DNA of 55,587 nt from Bacteroidetes bacterium MED-G20 (lineage in GTDB: Bacteria > Bacteroidota > Bacteroidia > Flavobacteriales_D > Parvicellaceae): assembly GCA_002457645.1 (NCBI GenBank), contig NTKH01000002.1, positions 1-55,587 of the forward strand. The letters are read 5' to 3'. Made by a program: the position numbers and the translations under genes. Position 1 is the first letter of the stretch. Each line of letters starts with the position of its first letter. Positions 55,567-55,587 of this stretch are shown here, in pieces. Below the pieces are notes generated by a model. The model searched no databases, was not told where the DNA came from, and was given only the letters and a program-made list of their open reading frames with translations.

Positions 55567-55587
55567 ATGAAAAATATGGTGAGAAAT
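55567..55587 (+). CDS. Possible start of the next gene, cut by window edge
   Basis: The last 21 bases read ATG followed by six open codons (MKNMVRN). Position after a promoter-like AT-rich gap fits a gene start, but seven codons cannot prove it. Confidence 0.25.

Noticed and set aside
1-55587. CRISPR arrays, insertion sequences, prophage or integrase genes
   Set aside because: I saw no regularly spaced repeats, transposase motifs or terminal inverted repeats; all flanks are housekeeping or envelope genes.

Overview
The window is a compact, AT-rich stretch of a bacterial chromosome, almost certainly from a marine Flavobacteriales-type member of the Bacteroidota. The evidence is a type IX secretion (gliding-motility) C-terminal domain, SprB-like and GEVED modules, families largely restricted to Bacteroidota (IPExxxVDY, DUF4292, DUF5723), TAnnTTTG-type -7 promoter elements and the virtual absence of Shine-Dalgarno sequences. 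About 95% is coding. No gene-free stretch exceeds 300 bases. I see no insertion sequence, prophage, CRISPR array or rRNA.

Left part (1-11.2 kb), all on the minus strand. A large secreted subtilase runs off the left edge. Next come a kelch-like membrane protein with a cytoplasmic winged-helix-like tail and two small unknowns. The most unusual locus follows: in transcription order a surface lipoprotein, a DUF5723 outer-membrane barrel with a polybasic tail, an arylsulfotransferase (ASST)-like periplasmic propeller, a 45-residue membrane microprotein and a membrane-anchored PAPS-type sulfotransferase. Overlaps and a 17-base gap suggest one transcript, so this is a candidate envelope sulfation system.

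Middle part (11.2-31.6 kb) is mainly housekeeping: an EamA transporter, Fe/Mn superoxide dismutase, tadA, a bacilliredoxin, gatC-plsC, trpS, an antiquitin-type aldehyde dehydrogenase, an orphan histidine kinase, a glutaminyl-cyclase-like M28 lipoprotein with polA, tatA, gatA, an IPExxxVDY protein with pyk and an M42 peptidase, pheS with a cyclophilin, and an enoyl-CoA hydratase.

Right part (31.6-55.6 kb). A cell-envelope run (flippase, dut, TPR protein, DUF4292 lipoprotein, EnvC-like factor) reads rightward. It is followed by a HIRAN-like mini-protein pair, an LEA14-like lipoprotein with an M20 dipeptidase, a type IX secreted adhesin-like protein, gpmI with a second orphan kinase, a GH53 endo-galactanase lipoprotein, tRNA-Phe beside pheT, an acyltransferase, an SDR threonine dehydrogenase, hflX and a large sortilin-like (VPS10/BNR) secreted protein.

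Genes for one complex are scattered: gatA and gatC lie 10 kb apart with gatB absent, and pheS and pheT lie 16 kb apart. Four ORFs too short for standard gene-length cut-offs or cut by the edge are recovered: tatA, the 45-residue microprotein, a 32-residue possible secreted peptide and a start at the right edge. Roughly one gene in five appears to begin with TTG or GTG.
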